This document shows, one piece after another, positions 15,905 through 24,917 of a stretch of 64,000 nucleotides of DNA (position 1 is the first letter of the stretch; each line of letters starts with the position of its first letter). The DNA is from SIG575 sp964507395 (GTDB lineage Bacteria; Bacillota; Clostridia; Oscillospirales; Acutalibacteraceae). The position numbers and the translations under genes were made by a program. The DNA lies in the NCBI GenBank assembly GCA_964507395.1, contig CAZDQE010000005.1, forward strand, positions 4,779-68,778. The letters run 5' to 3'. Under the pieces are notes generated by a model. The model did no database searches. It had not been told where the DNA came from and saw nothing but the letters and a program-made list of their open reading frames with translations.

Positions 15905-16951
15905 ATGTCAGAAAACAAACAGCTCACACCTACACAGGAAAGTGAAACTAAAAATGAACAACTTGCAGCAAGCGAAAGATTTACCAATCAGGTATATAAG
16001 GAATTCGGTAACAGCGTTTCTGGTGTTCTGTCGGTAACAGACTATCAGAGAACACTTATTCAGGGATACTTTATTGTGATTGACCGTGCGCTTAAAAACG
16101 CAGAAGAAGAACGCTTGCGTAAAAACGCTGCAAATACCGACCACAAATATGATAATGAGCTTCCTGTTAATTGGAACACAATTAACCTTACAGACCTCGC
16201 ACTTGACTTAGTCAGATATGCAAAAATCGGTCTTGATATGACTCAGGAAAATATGCTTTTTCCTGTGCCTTACAAAAACAAAAAGAAAAATAATTATGAT
16301 ATTACTCTTATGGAAGGCTACAATGGAAAAATATATATTGCTGAAAAATACGGACTTGATGTACCGATACATGTTACTGTGGAAGTTGTTTACAGTTCGG
16401 ATATATTCAAACCTATCAAGAAAAGCAGGCTCAGTCCTATTGATAGTTATGAATTTGAAATTGTAAATCCTTTCAACAGAGGCAAGATTGTTGGCGGATT
16501 TGCTTATCATGAGTTTGAGGACCCAACCAAAAATAAACTCATCATTATGACAATGGCTGATATCGAAAAACGTAAACCTAAGTACGCAAGTGCTAATTTT
16601 TGGGGCGGAACCAAGATTGAAAAAGTCAATGGAAAAACCGAAGAAGTCGAGTGTGAAGGATGGCTTCATGAAATGGTATATAAAACTATCGTCAGAGAAG
16701 CTTACGGTGCAAGACAGATACCGAGAGACCCAAAAAAAATCGACGATAACTATCAGTACATAAAAATGCGTGAGGCACATTATGCAGAAATTGAAGCAAT
16801 GGCTGAGATAGAAGCAAATGCAAATCAGAAACTGATTGATACTACCCTGGTAACAAACGAAATTACTATCGGTTCTTCAGAAAAAGCAAATATGTCTGCA
16901 GGCATAAATTCTGATGCGTCCTCAACAGTTTCAGATGGACCTGATTTCTAA
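15905..16951 (+). CDS. recT: RecT-family single-strand annealing protein
   Basis: A 348-residue protein with a low-complexity N-terminus. Its core contains NLTDLALDLVRYAKIGLDMT, VPYKNKKKNNYDITLMEGY and the conserved end HEMVYKTIVREAYGARQIPRD, matching RecT/Bet-like annealases. It anneals complementary strands during phage recombination. The C-terminal tail is Ser/Thr-rich and acidic. The stop overlaps the ATG of the following MBL gene by one base (TAATG), indicating coupling. The classical YqaJ/RecE exonuclease partner is not found in the window. Confidence 0.85.
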   Translation: MSENKQLTPTQESETKNEQLAASERFTNQVYKEFGNSVSGVLSVTDYQRTLIQGYFIVIDRALKNAEEERLRKNAANTDHKYDNELPVNWNTINLTDLALDLVRYAKIGLDMTQENMLFPVPYKNKKKNNYDITLMEGYNGKIYIAEKYGLDVPIHVTVEVVYSSDIFKPIKKSRLSPIDSYEFEIVNPFNRGKIVGGFAYHEFEDPTKNKLIIMTMADIEKRKPKYASANFWGGTKIEKVNGKTEEVECEGWLHEMVYKTIVREAYGARQIPRDPKKIDDNYQYIKMREAHYAEIEAMAEIEANANQKLIDTTLVTNEITIGSSEKANMSAGINSDASSTVSDGPDF

Positions 16952-17652
16952 TGGAAATAAAGATAATAGCATCAGGAAGCAAAGGAAATGCTTATCGGAT
17001 AAGTGATGGTAAAACATCTATTTTGTTGGATGCAGGAGTTTCAATAAAGACAATTCAAAAAGCATTGAATTTTAAAATACATGATTTGTCGGGGTGTCTT
17101 ATATCTCACAAACACGGCGACCATGTTTTAGCAGCAAAAGATTTAGCAAAAGCTGGTGTGAATATTTATACGAGCCAGGGTACTATATGTGCCTGTTCAT
17201 TAAAAGGGCATCGAATAAAAAGGATAGAGGCACTGAATGAAATCACAATAGGTACCTTTAAAGTTCTGCCCTTTGATGTGCAGCATGATGCTCCTGAACC
17301 GTTAGGTTTTTTAATTTCATCGATTGTTACTTGTGAAAAACTCTTATATTTTACAGATACTTATTATCTGAAATATTGTTTTAAAGGACTTACACATATC
17401 ATGGGTGAGTGTAATTATTCACAAGAAATAATTGAATATAACGTAAAAATGGGATATATCCCCGAGATTTTTGTACAACGACTTGTCAAAAGTCACATGA
17501 GTATTGACCATTTTACTGAATTGTTAAAGGCAAATGACTTAAGTAAATTAAAGCAGATATATTTGTTGCATTTAAGTGATAACAACAGTAATGCTGAACA
17601 GTTTAAAGAAAAGGTTCAAAAATTGACAGGTGTTGAAGTATATGTCTGCTAA
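16951..17652 (+). CDS. MBL-fold metallohydrolase
   Basis: A 233-residue protein with the metal-binding signature ISHKHGDH (HxHxDH) at about residues 52-60, DVQHDA and FTDTYYL for further ligands, and a C-terminal LLHLSDNNS. The fold covers nucleases, phosphodiesterases and lactamases. In Firmicutes phages such proteins repeatedly neighbour RecT, so it may supply the nuclease activity otherwise given by RecE/YqaJ; that link is inference. One-base stop/start overlap with recT. Confidence 0.85.
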   Translation: MEIKIIASGSKGNAYRISDGKTSILLDAGVSIKTIQKALNFKIHDLSGCLISHKHGDHVLAAKDLAKAGVNIYTSQGTICACSLKGHRIKRIEALNEITIGTFKVLPFDVQHDAPEPLGFLISSIVTCEKLLYFTDTYYLKYCFKGLTHIMGECNYSQEIIEYNVKMGYIPEIFVQRLVKSHMSIDHFTELLKANDLSKLKQIYLLHLSDNNSNAEQFKEKVQKLTGVEVYVC

Positions 17653-17668
17653 AAAGTAAAGGATAACT

Positions 17669-18319
17669 ATGATAGTAACTGGAAAGATATTGCAATACGA
17701 CGGCGAAAATTTATTGCTTTCACTTAGTAGCAGTATAGAACGAGAACTTATAAAAAAACATATAGGTTCAGTTGAACTGCGCTTGAATGACGGCAGGACA
17801 ATTTCTGCAGACCAACGTAAAAAAATCTTTGCTATCATCAGAGATATATCTCTGATGAGTGGACACGAGCCTGAATACCTTAAACAACTTATGAAATGGG
17901 ATTTCTGCTCAGAGTCTGGTTATGACTGGTTCAGCCTTTCAGATGTCGACATGACAACGGCGAGTGAGTTTATTACTTATTTAATCGCATTTTGTTTTAA
18001 TTACAATGTGCCGACAAGAGATACATTGTTAAATCGAACTGACGATATAAGTAAATATCTTTACCTTTGTCTTGAACATCGTAAATGTGCCATTTGCAAT
18101 AAAAAAGCAGAGGTTCATCATGTTGACCGTATAGGTATGGGAGCTGACAGAGAAAAAATAGTCCACGTAGGACTTGAGGCAATAGCACTCTGTCACGAAC
18201 ATCACATGGAAGCTCATTTGAGAGAAAAAGAGCTCTTCAAGGAGTTTTTTATATACGGTATAAAACTTGATGAATACCTCTGCAAATGCCTCAGTTTGAA
18301 TACAAAAAGCAGGAGGTGA
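17669..18319 (+). CDS. Putative HNH-type nuclease
   Basis: A 216-residue protein. The C-terminal part holds CAICNKKAEVHHVDRIG and LCHEHHMEAHLRE, the Cys-pair/His pattern of phage HNHc-type nucleases found beside recombination genes. The N-terminal half is helical and of unknown fold. Probable structure-specific or Holliday-type endonuclease in recombination; activity not testable from the sequence. Confidence 0.75.
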   Translation: MIVTGKILQYDGENLLLSLSSSIERELIKKHIGSVELRLNDGRTISADQRKKIFAIIRDISLMSGHEPEYLKQLMKWDFCSESGYDWFSLSDVDMTTASEFITYLIAFCFNYNVPTRDTLLNRTDDISKYLYLCLEHRKCAICNKKAEVHHVDRIGMGADREKIVHVGLEAIALCHEHHMEAHLREKELFKEFFIYGIKLDEYLCKCLSLNTKSRR

Positions 18320-18323
18320 TTGA

Positions 18324-19220
18324 TTGTCTCGTCCATTAAAGGATGGGGTTGATTATTTTCCGTTCGATACGAACTTTTATGCAGATGATAAAGTTCGATT
18401 GTTGAGAGCGGAATTCGGGGCAAAAGGAATGTACACACTTCATTACCTTTTGTGTGAGATATACGGAAAAAATGGATACTTTATTCAATGGGACAAAAGC
18501 AGGTGCTTCCTTGTGTCAGACGGTGCAGGTTGTGGTTGCAGTCCCGACTACATAAGCGAGTTTGTCGCCGGGTGTGTTCGGTGTTCTTTCTTTGATGAAA
18601 GGGTGCTTAATATGTTTGGTGTACTGACATCAGCGGGTATCCAGCGGAGATTCATGCGAATGCTGAAAAACCGTGATGGAATAGAAATTATCAGAGAATA
18701 CTGGCTGTTGGATGAAACATCAAAAAAAGATGTTCCACAGGGTGTTCTTAATAAGCTTACTTTTAAAACACTTAAAAGTTCTTGTAACCCCGATAAAAGT
18801 TCTTGTAACCCCGATAAAAGTTCTGATAACTCACAAAGTAAAGAAAAGAAAAGTAAAGTAAATAAAAATAATAATATTTGCTCAGAGCAGGACGAGCCTG
18901 CTCATGAGCCAGTGACACAGCTTTTGCTGATTGATGATTCATGGTATCCGATATACAAAGAAGATGTTGACATGTGGCAAGATGCATACCCATTAGTCGA
19001 TATAATTGCTGAACTTAAAAGAATGAATGTATGGTTTGATGCCAATCTCAAAAAGAGAAAAACATCAAGAGGAATTCGTAGTTGTATTAACAAATGGATG
19101 GCTCGATGTCAGGATAAAGGTGGTTCTTCAAACTATGGTATAACTGCAAAATCACAACAAAACTACAACGATGCAACGCGATATCAAAATGAGAAGGCAG
19201 GTGATATAAGTGAGTTTTAA
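18324..19220 (+). CDS. DnaD-like / DUF4373 replication initiation protein
   Basis: A 298-residue protein beginning with the DUF4373-type domain (DGVDYFPFDTNFYADDKVRL, MYTLHYLLCEIYG) found in phage replication initiators and helicase-loader partners. The C-terminal region (YPLVDIIAELKRMNVWFDAN, SCINKWMARCQD) resembles the DnaD-type tail. A TTG start is supported by a perfect AGGAGGTGAT. The linker carries an internally repeated SSCNPDK unit encoded by 21-bp repeats. The following gene is a DnaC-like loader, overlapping by 11 bases. Confidence 0.8.
   Translation: MSRPLKDGVDYFPFDTNFYADDKVRLLRAEFGAKGMYTLHYLLCEIYGKNGYFIQWDKSRCFLVSDGAGCGCSPDYISEFVAGCVRCSFFDERVLNMFGVLTSAGIQRRFMRMLKNRDGIEIIREYWLLDETSKKDVPQGVLNKLTFKTLKSSCNPDKSSCNPDKSSDNSQSKEKKSKVNKNNNICSEQDEPAHEPVTQLLLIDDSWYPIYKEDVDMWQDAYPLVDIIAELKRMNVWFDANLKKRKTSRGIRSCINKWMARCQDKGGSSNYGITAKSQQNYNDATRYQNEKAGDISEF
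18774..18824 (+). repeat. Tandem 21-bp repeats inside the initiator gene
   Basis: Two perfect copies of a 21-bp unit (beginning AAAAGTTCTTGTAACCCC) and nine bases of a third, encoding SSCNPDK twice. Iterons inside the initiator gene are a known arrangement for phage replication origins, so this is a candidate origin; it may equally be a simple linker duplication. Confidence 0.75.
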
Positions 19221-19992
19221 AGATAAAAATGGTGTTGACTCTTCTCAGGGTATGCTTGATGTTTCAACAGGTAAACACTGTTCTGTTTGTGGTGAGGAAC
19301 TCTTTGAAAGATGTGTCTGGGGTGGCTTAAAAATTCCACTTCCGTGCTCCTGCAAAAAGGAAAGGTTTGCAGAAGAACAACGTGCAAAAGAAGAAAGAGA
19401 GAAATTTCAAAAAGAGTACATGATAAAAGAGCTGTATAAAAATAGCGGTATGCCACCGAAAGAACTCAAAGAAACTTTTGAAAATTTCACACCACGTCCC
19501 GGAACTGAAAATGCACTTAAGGCAGCCAAGCGATTTGCAGCAAAAGCTCCAAAGGTGTCAAAGGGTATTTTATTCATGGGTACCTGCGGAAGCGGAAAAA
19601 CTCACCTTGCAGCTGCAATAGGCAAAGAAGTAATGAACAAAGGATATTCTGTAAAGTTTATTACAGCAAGTGATTTTTACAAAAACATAAGAGCCACTTT
19701 CTCTGAAAACACCACAACAGAAAAAGATGTCATTATGCCATTAGTTAAATGCAGATTGTTGATTGTTGATGAAATTGGCGCTACTGCACCGACAGCCTTT
19801 TCAAAATCGGAGTTTCATAACCTTATCGATATGAGACTGAGATATGAGAGACCGACAATTTTGACAACAAACCTTACTACCGAGGAACTTGCACAAGCTT
19901 TTGATAGTCGGACTGTTGACAGATTTTCTGAGGGTTTTGTGAATGTAATAATTACAGCTGATTCATACCGGCGAAAGGGAGCAGGGCAATGA
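19210..19992 (+). CDS. DnaC-like helicase loader ATPase
   Basis: A 260-residue AAA+ protein with Walker A GTCGSGKTH (about residue 118), Walker B LLIVDEIG and sensor-like TILTTNLT. A cysteine-rich N-terminus (CSVCGEELFERC, CSCKKE) replaces the usual helicase-interaction domain. It loads the replicative helicase at the phage origin. GTG start with AGGTGAT upstream; overlaps the initiator gene. Confidence 0.9.
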   Translation: MSFKDKNGVDSSQGMLDVSTGKHCSVCGEELFERCVWGGLKIPLPCSCKKERFAEEQRAKEEREKFQKEYMIKELYKNSGMPPKELKETFENFTPRPGTENALKAAKRFAAKAPKVSKGILFMGTCGSGKTHLAAAIGKEVMNKGYSVKFITASDFYKNIRATFSENTTTEKDVIMPLVKCRLLIVDEIGATAPTAFSKSEFHNLIDMRLRYERPTILTTNLTTEELAQAFDSRTVDRFSEGFVNVIITADSYRRKGAGQ

Positions 19993-20819
19993 GTAAGAAA
20001 ACGGCACCGTTCATTGTCGATTCCTGCAAGTGCATGATTGATAAGTTGAAACACTTAGGTGCAAACCACTCAATATGGAATGTGTTTGAGGATTGGCTGA
20101 GGATATCAGCAATATCAATAAGCAACACAGTCGATTGGGGAAATCAGACTGTCAGAGAAAAGGACTACCTCGAAACTATCAAGAAATATACACCCAAAGA
20201 ACAAGAGTTGCTGGCTGACCTTTTCAAAGAACTGATACATTCTCTTGAAAATGAGTTAACAAGAAATGGTCCTACTGATTTGCTTGCTCGTGTGTTCCGT
20301 GGTTTGGAATTACATAACAAGTATCACGGGCAGTTCTTTACACCATTTCATGTGTGCGAGTTTATGGGACATATTTCATTAGGTGACGGCGGTGAAGCAG
20401 GAAACAGAGTAGGTGAGGCGCTATCTGAAAAAGGTTACATTTCAGTGTGTGAACCATGTGTTGGTTCAGGTGGAATGGTCCTCGGTCTTGCCAATGCAAT
20501 GCATTCTCAGAAGATGAACTACTGTGAACAGATGGTCGCATATTGTTGTGACATCGATATCAAATGTGTTCACATGGCTTACCTGCAGTTATCACTTTAT
20601 GGAATACCTGCTGTGATTACACATGGTAATAGTTTGACCTTAGAAACATGGTCAACTTGGTACACACCGGCATATATGCTTGGCTTGTGGCCGATTAAAG
20701 AGAGAGCACCCACTATCGAACACATGAGCGAAATTACAAAAGAAAAGACACCGATTGCGGCGCCGAAAGAAGAAATAACCTTGGTCGAGAGCAAAAACGG
20801 CCAACTATCATTATTCTGA
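19989..20819 (+). CDS. N6-adenine methyltransferase-like protein lacking the NPPY motif, with C-terminal clamp-binding motif
   Basis: A 276-residue protein with the HsdM-like GQFFTPFHVCEFM segment (about residues 118-130) and SAM-binding motif I CEPCVGSGGMVLG (about 155-167). The usual catalytic motif IV (NPPF/Y or DPPY) is absent; the expected place reads HGNSLTLETWSTWYTPAYML. It may be catalytically inactive or act by another route. The last residues GQLSLF match the consensus QLSLF sliding-clamp-binding motif, and the phage encodes a clamp four genes on. The start overlaps the loader gene by four bases. Confidence 0.8.
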   Translation: MSKKTAPFIVDSCKCMIDKLKHLGANHSIWNVFEDWLRISAISISNTVDWGNQTVREKDYLETIKKYTPKEQELLADLFKELIHSLENELTRNGPTDLLARVFRGLELHNKYHGQFFTPFHVCEFMGHISLGDGGEAGNRVGEALSEKGYISVCEPCVGSGGMVLGLANAMHSQKMNYCEQMVAYCCDIDIKCVHMAYLQLSLYGIPAVITHGNSLTLETWSTWYTPAYMLGLWPIKERAPTIEHMSEITKEKTPIAAPKEEITLVESKNGQLSLF

Positions 20820-20832
20820 AAGGAAGGTAATA

Positions 20833-21318
20833 ATGGATAATTTATTCAACATTTTTGATGAGGGCAAAGATTTTCAGAAACTCGCCATTGAGAAAATCAA
20901 TGCAGAATCAAAAGACTATAAGGGCGACAAGTACGGAAATGCAGTTCACAGCTATGTTGCCAACACTTTGAGAGAGTTCTGTGAAAAAGACAAGAAATTT
21001 GCAGAAGTTGTCTATAAGACAAAACGCAGCTTTTCAGATTGCATTTCTGAAATTATGAAAGGTTGTGGCAGTCACATTTCAGATATCGAAGTATATCGCA
21101 GAGCAGCAAAATTTTATTTTCCGAATTCTGAGGTTGAATTTGTAATGACGATAACGCTCGTAGGTGATGAGCCTGATGAAAAGTATCTTAACAAAGAACC
21201 GAAAAAGAAGCCAGAAGAAAAGAAGCAGGATAGTAAAGATCAGAAGAAACCTGAGAGCAAGACAAGTAAACCCGAAAAGAAAAAAGAAGCTGAAATCATT
21301 CAGATTTCATTGTTCTGA
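20833..21318 (+). CDS. PcfK-like protein with C-terminal clamp-binding motif
   Basis: A 161-residue protein with a helical N-terminal domain (YKGDKYGNAVHSYVANTLRE, DCISEIMKGCGSHISDIEVY) like PcfK, and a Lys/Glu-rich linker (about residues 118-152). The last five residues QISLF fit a clamp-binding motif. PcfK and PcfJ were named from the conjugative plasmid pCF10 and co-occur in phages. It directly precedes the PcfJ-like gene. A role in replication through the clamp is inferred. Confidence 0.8.
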   Translation: MDNLFNIFDEGKDFQKLAIEKINAESKDYKGDKYGNAVHSYVANTLREFCEKDKKFAEVVYKTKRSFSDCISEIMKGCGSHISDIEVYRRAAKFYFPNSEVEFVMTITLVGDEPDEKYLNKEPKKKPEEKKQDSKDQKKPESKTSKPEKKKEAEIIQISLF

Positions 21319-21329
21319 GGTGAATAAAG

Positions 21330-23285
21330 ATGTTGATAAAAGAAGAATTAAAAAAAGTTCCCCCTTGCAAGTGTCCCAAACTCAGCAAGAAAGAACTTTC
21401 AAAAAATCCGACATATTCGGTCACAGTAAAGATTTGCGAAGTCCCACACTGTGGCGAAATACTTGTCGCAGACTATTATAGCACAGAAGACAGCGTTTTG
21501 CAAGTTCGCTTTTTCAGTGATGCTAAAAATTACATTTCCTATGTGGTTAATGAAAATAAGTGGACCACAAATGCAATTAGACATTTGCTCCATATCAATT
21601 CAAGCGACTATTTCTCTTATAAGATTTCCGAATACAGTGAGACTCTCGAGTTTCTTGATGTTCCGAAACCATACAACAATTCCAGAGCTTATTATATAGG
21701 CAACGAATATTTACGATGTGAGGGTGTTTTCGGTGTTTGCTCAAAATTCATTCAGGAAATCAACCACGAAAAGCACAGAAAAGCATCAGACAGAAAATGG
21801 GAAAAAGAGCAATATCATCATTCTCTATTTCCCCACATATATTCCGAAAAAGTTAATTTATGGGCCGAAGAAAAGGTTTTTGATACGACATATATATTCC
21901 TTACTAAGCTCGATAAAAAACGCAAGAGAAGAGGTTTGTGCGGACACTGTGGCAAACAGTTCAATGTCCCTGCAGATGTAAAACACAACTCTCCCGGGGA
22001 ATGTCCGAAGTGTCACAGGAAAGCAACATTCTGTGCTGACAGGTATAAAACATCAAAAGTTGATAAAGCAACTATCTGTTATCCGTTCAAAAAAGACGGT
22101 CAGTTGCTTGTTGAGTGGTCGAATGTATATAGGCAATATTTCACAAACGGAAAGCCATATTTCACTTATGACAAATTTGCTCGAACACTTTATCTGAAAG
22201 AAAAAGGGGTACAAAAAATTTACTCATACGGCACATCAGGTTATTTCTTTTGTTGCAGTGAGTGGTGCTCATGGGGAAGAAAGCCGATATACAGAGAAGC
22301 GTTTACATATAGTGAGGAGCTTCATTCTATTTTCGGAGAGCGTTACTACAATGTTGATTTGAAAAAACTGCTTGAAGAAGAAAAGAATCCGTTTGATTTT
22401 ATCAAACTTTTGGACAACCTCAAAAACATACCGCAATCTGAATATCTTTGTAAACTCGGATTGACAATGCTTGCATCACAGCTCACAGAGGATGATTACA
22501 ATGATGGTAGAGGTTTCTCAAAATGCCTCGGTGTAAATCAGCAGTATTTGCCGTTGTATCGTGAGTATAGTGTTACTGCATCTGAGCATAGGGCTATTAA
22601 AACGTCGAAGGAGTACCTCACCCCGTTGTGGTTAGAACAGTATAGAATGCTGAAAAGCATTAAAGACATGTTTTGTGTTGATGATTTGCTTATGCATATG
22701 ACGATACATAAATTATGCAAATATCTGAAATTACAGCAGGTACTCCGTCCGTCTGAAACATTACCACACATAGCCGTATGGTTAAGAGACTATATCAATA
22801 TGAACGAATCACTTGATATAAGACTATCGAAAAGCAATATGTTCCCTAAAGACATAAAAGCTGCACACGATATCATAAACCAAAGATATCAAATAGTGAT
22901 GGAAGAGAGAAGAAAGATAGCAAAAGAAGAGGCTCTCGAACTCGTGTATGATATTTTCGATTGTTATACTAAAAACGGTTATACGGTATTAACACCGAAA
23001 TCTCGTGAAGATTTCATCAGAGAAGGACAGGAGCTCAGTCACTGTGTCGGCGGTCAGAGCTATTTCGATAGACATGTTGCCGGTGAAAAAATGATTTTCT
23101 TCATTAGGAAGGTTAAAAATCCCGAAAAAGCATTTTACACAGTAGAAATCGATATGGTGACATTTGTTGTTACGCAGCTTTATGGCTATGGTGACAGACC
23201 GGCTACACCTGAAGTTAGAAAATTCACAAATGAGTTTGCCCGCTGGCTTAAAGGTGAGAAAAAGAAACTGAGAAAGGCTGGTTAA
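21330..23285 (+). CDS. PcfJ-like protein
   Basis: A 651-residue protein. A zinc ribbon CGHCGKQFNVP and CPKCHRKATFC lies at about residues 203-230. The C-terminal PcfJ domain shows REGQELSHCVGGQSYFDRHV, MIFFIRKVKNPEKAFYTVEI and QLYGYGDRPATPEV, the core features of this family. Found on conjugative plasmids, integrative elements and Firmicutes phages next to PcfK; the biochemical role is not established. Length is usual for phage members. Confidence 0.82.
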   Translation: MLIKEELKKVPPCKCPKLSKKELSKNPTYSVTVKICEVPHCGEILVADYYSTEDSVLQVRFFSDAKNYISYVVNENKWTTNAIRHLLHINSSDYFSYKISEYSETLEFLDVPKPYNNSRAYYIGNEYLRCEGVFGVCSKFIQEINHEKHRKASDRKWEKEQYHHSLFPHIYSEKVNLWAEEKVFDTTYIFLTKLDKKRKRRGLCGHCGKQFNVPADVKHNSPGECPKCHRKATFCADRYKTSKVDKATICYPFKKDGQLLVEWSNVYRQYFTNGKPYFTYDKFARTLYLKEKGVQKIYSYGTSGYFFCCSEWCSWGRKPIYREAFTYSEELHSIFGERYYNVDLKKLLEEEKNPFDFIKLLDNLKNIPQSEYLCKLGLTMLASQLTEDDYNDGRGFSKCLGVNQQYLPLYREYSVTASEHRAIKTSKEYLTPLWLEQYRMLKSIKDMFCVDDLLMHMTIHKLCKYLKLQQVLRPSETLPHIAVWLRDYINMNESLDIRLSKSNMFPKDIKAAHDIINQRYQIVMEERRKIAKEEALELVYDIFDCYTKNGYTVLTPKSREDFIREGQELSHCVGGQSYFDRHVAGEKMIFFIRKVKNPEKAFYTVEIDMVTFVVTQLYGYGDRPATPEVRKFTNEFARWLKGEKKKLRKAG

Positions 23286-23286
23286 A

Positions 23287-23451
23287 ATGGAACGCCAAAG
23301 AATATACAGTGTAAAAGGCACTTCGCTCAATGAAGCAGACAGATTACAAATTGCATCTTTGCTCATTAAAGCAGGATATACAGTAAAAATCGGCAGAGAA
23401 AAGCCGAAAGGCTCATATATCTACTTTGTTGAATATTGGGAAGAGGAATAA
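23287..23451 (+). CDS. Small hypothetical protein
   Basis: A 54-residue frame MERQRIYSVKGTSLNEADRL...YWEEE directly after pcfJ (stop TAA, one base, ATG). It resembles other small phage proteins with an alpha/beta fold (KAGYTVKIGREKPKGSYIYF), but no family is recognised. Confidence 0.6.
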   Translation: MERQRIYSVKGTSLNEADRLQIASLLIKAGYTVKIGREKPKGSYIYFVEYWEEE

Positions 23452-23452
23452 A

Positions 23453-23845
23453 ATGACACTTCGATTAAGTGAAAAGGACCTTAAAACTCTCGGTATAAAG
23501 GTACCTGAAAAGCAGACTAAGCCTAAAAGTAAATACAACTCAAAGAAAATATCTGTTGACGGTATAATCTTTGACAGTCAGGCAGAAGCAAACTATTATT
23601 GTCAACTCAAAATATTGCTTAAAGCAGGGGAGATTGACGGTTTCTGCCGACAGGCAAGGTTTGTTATAACCGAGGGTAAGAACGGAGAGAAAGGCACAGA
23701 ATATGTCACGGACTTTATTGTGTTTCTTCCCGGTGGCAAATACAGAATAGTTGATGTAAAAGGTGTAAAAACCGATATATTCAAGTTGAAGGTGAAATGC
23801 CTTCGAGAAAAATATCCGAAATTAAAAATAGAATTGGAGAGTTGA
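23453..23845 (+). CDS. DUF1064-family nuclease-like protein
   Basis: About 130 residues from the ATG of MTLRLSEKDL. KYNSKKISVDGIIFDSQAEA followed by NYYCQLK, then FVITEG, TEYVTDFIVFLPGGKYRIVD and VKGVKT is the pattern of DUF1064 proteins. These have a PD-(D/E)xK-like core with D in TDFIV and E/K in the following strand, and are proposed to resolve or cut branched phage DNA. It lies between pcfJ and the sliding clamp. Confidence 0.82.
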   Translation: MTLRLSEKDLKTLGIKVPEKQTKPKSKYNSKKISVDGIIFDSQAEANYYCQLKILLKAGEIDGFCRQARFVITEGKNGEKGTEYVTDFIVFLPGGKYRIVDVKGVKTDIFKLKVKCLREKYPKLKIELES

Positions 23846-23848
23846 AAA

Positions 23849-24907
23849 ATGATAATCGAAAAAAATATAATCGCAGCTGAACTTAAGAAACTTAAAAATA
23901 TCACACCGCCGAAAGTATCTGATGTAAGCGGTATTCTTTTCAAAGATAATATGCTCATTGCAAACAATCTTCAGGTAGCTGTAACAGCAAAACTTGATGT
24001 TGAAACGGATGAAGCGTTTGTTATCCCAAGCAAAGCAATTGATATGATTGAAAATCTGCCGGCAGGAGAAATTACTATTACTGAGAGTAATAACAGGCTT
24101 ACGGTGAAGAGTGAGAAAGGTAAAAGCACATTCGCAACAATCTCTGTTTCAGATTTTCCACAGACGATTATCCCTGACCTCACAGCTGCAGTAACGCTGT
24201 TTAACTATGATGCAGAACAGATGTCTGAAGCAATAAGCAAAGTGCTTTATGCAGTTTCTGAAAAATCAACACATCAGATTATGACCGGTGTTTTGATTAA
24301 GAGTAACGGTAACCAGATAGACATCATTGGCTGTGATGGTTTCAGAGCCGCATGGAATCAGGCAATATACAACGGCGAAATCAATGCAGTTATTCCGAAA
24401 CTTTCAATCGTGAATCTGCTCTCTCTTGACCTTAAGGGAAGCATTGAAATGTTCAACATGAGTACAAACAGAGTAATATTCAAGACTGAGAAATACTCTT
24501 TGCAGACACCGGTTCTTGTGGGGAACTATCTGGACCCAAGGTCTGCCTTTGATACCAGCACATATATTACGGAAATTACCTTTGAAAGAGAAGAACTTCT
24601 TGATAGTGTAAAAAGAGCACTTATCTGTTCATCGAAAAAAGATGTGATAAGAATAAATCTTGCCACTGTTGAAAAACAAAAGATTGTTGTTACGTTGAAC
24701 GAGTCAAATGCAGAATTTTGGGAGGAAATTCCACTTATCGGAAAAATCGAAGAAAACATTGATGTTTCACTGAGTGCAAGATTTTTAATTGATGCGTTAA
24801 AAACTTCGACAGATAAAAATATGTCTATGTCATACAAGGGTAATCTAAATGCCGTTATCCTAAGAGATAGTGTTATGCAGCAGCTGCTTCTTCCTCTCAG
24901 AAAGTGA
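23849..24907 (+). CDS. dnaN: Phage-encoded DNA polymerase III beta (sliding clamp)
   Basis: A 352-residue protein of DnaN type, slightly shorter than host DnaN (about 365-380). Three-domain clamp features are visible: an N-terminal domain ending in TFATISVSDFPQTI, a middle domain VLYAVSEKSTHQIMTGVLIK, CDGFRAAW (like the DGHRLA strand), and a C-terminal LSARFLIDALK with MQQLLLPLR resembling the conserved clamp C-terminus (MPMRL/MPLR). The ring tethers polymerase and partner proteins to DNA. Several adjacent genes encode QLxLF-type motifs that would bind such a ring. Confidence 0.88.
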   Translation: MIIEKNIIAAELKKLKNITPPKVSDVSGILFKDNMLIANNLQVAVTAKLDVETDEAFVIPSKAIDMIENLPAGEITITESNNRLTVKSEKGKSTFATISVSDFPQTIIPDLTAAVTLFNYDAEQMSEAISKVLYAVSEKSTHQIMTGVLIKSNGNQIDIIGCDGFRAAWNQAIYNGEINAVIPKLSIVNLLSLDLKGSIEMFNMSTNRVIFKTEKYSLQTPVLVGNYLDPRSAFDTSTYITEITFEREELLDSVKRALICSSKKDVIRINLATVEKQKIVVTLNESNAEFWEEIPLIGKIEENIDVSLSARFLIDALKTSTDKNMSMSYKGNLNAVILRDSVMQQLLLPLRK

Positions 24908-24917
24908 GGTAACGTTG

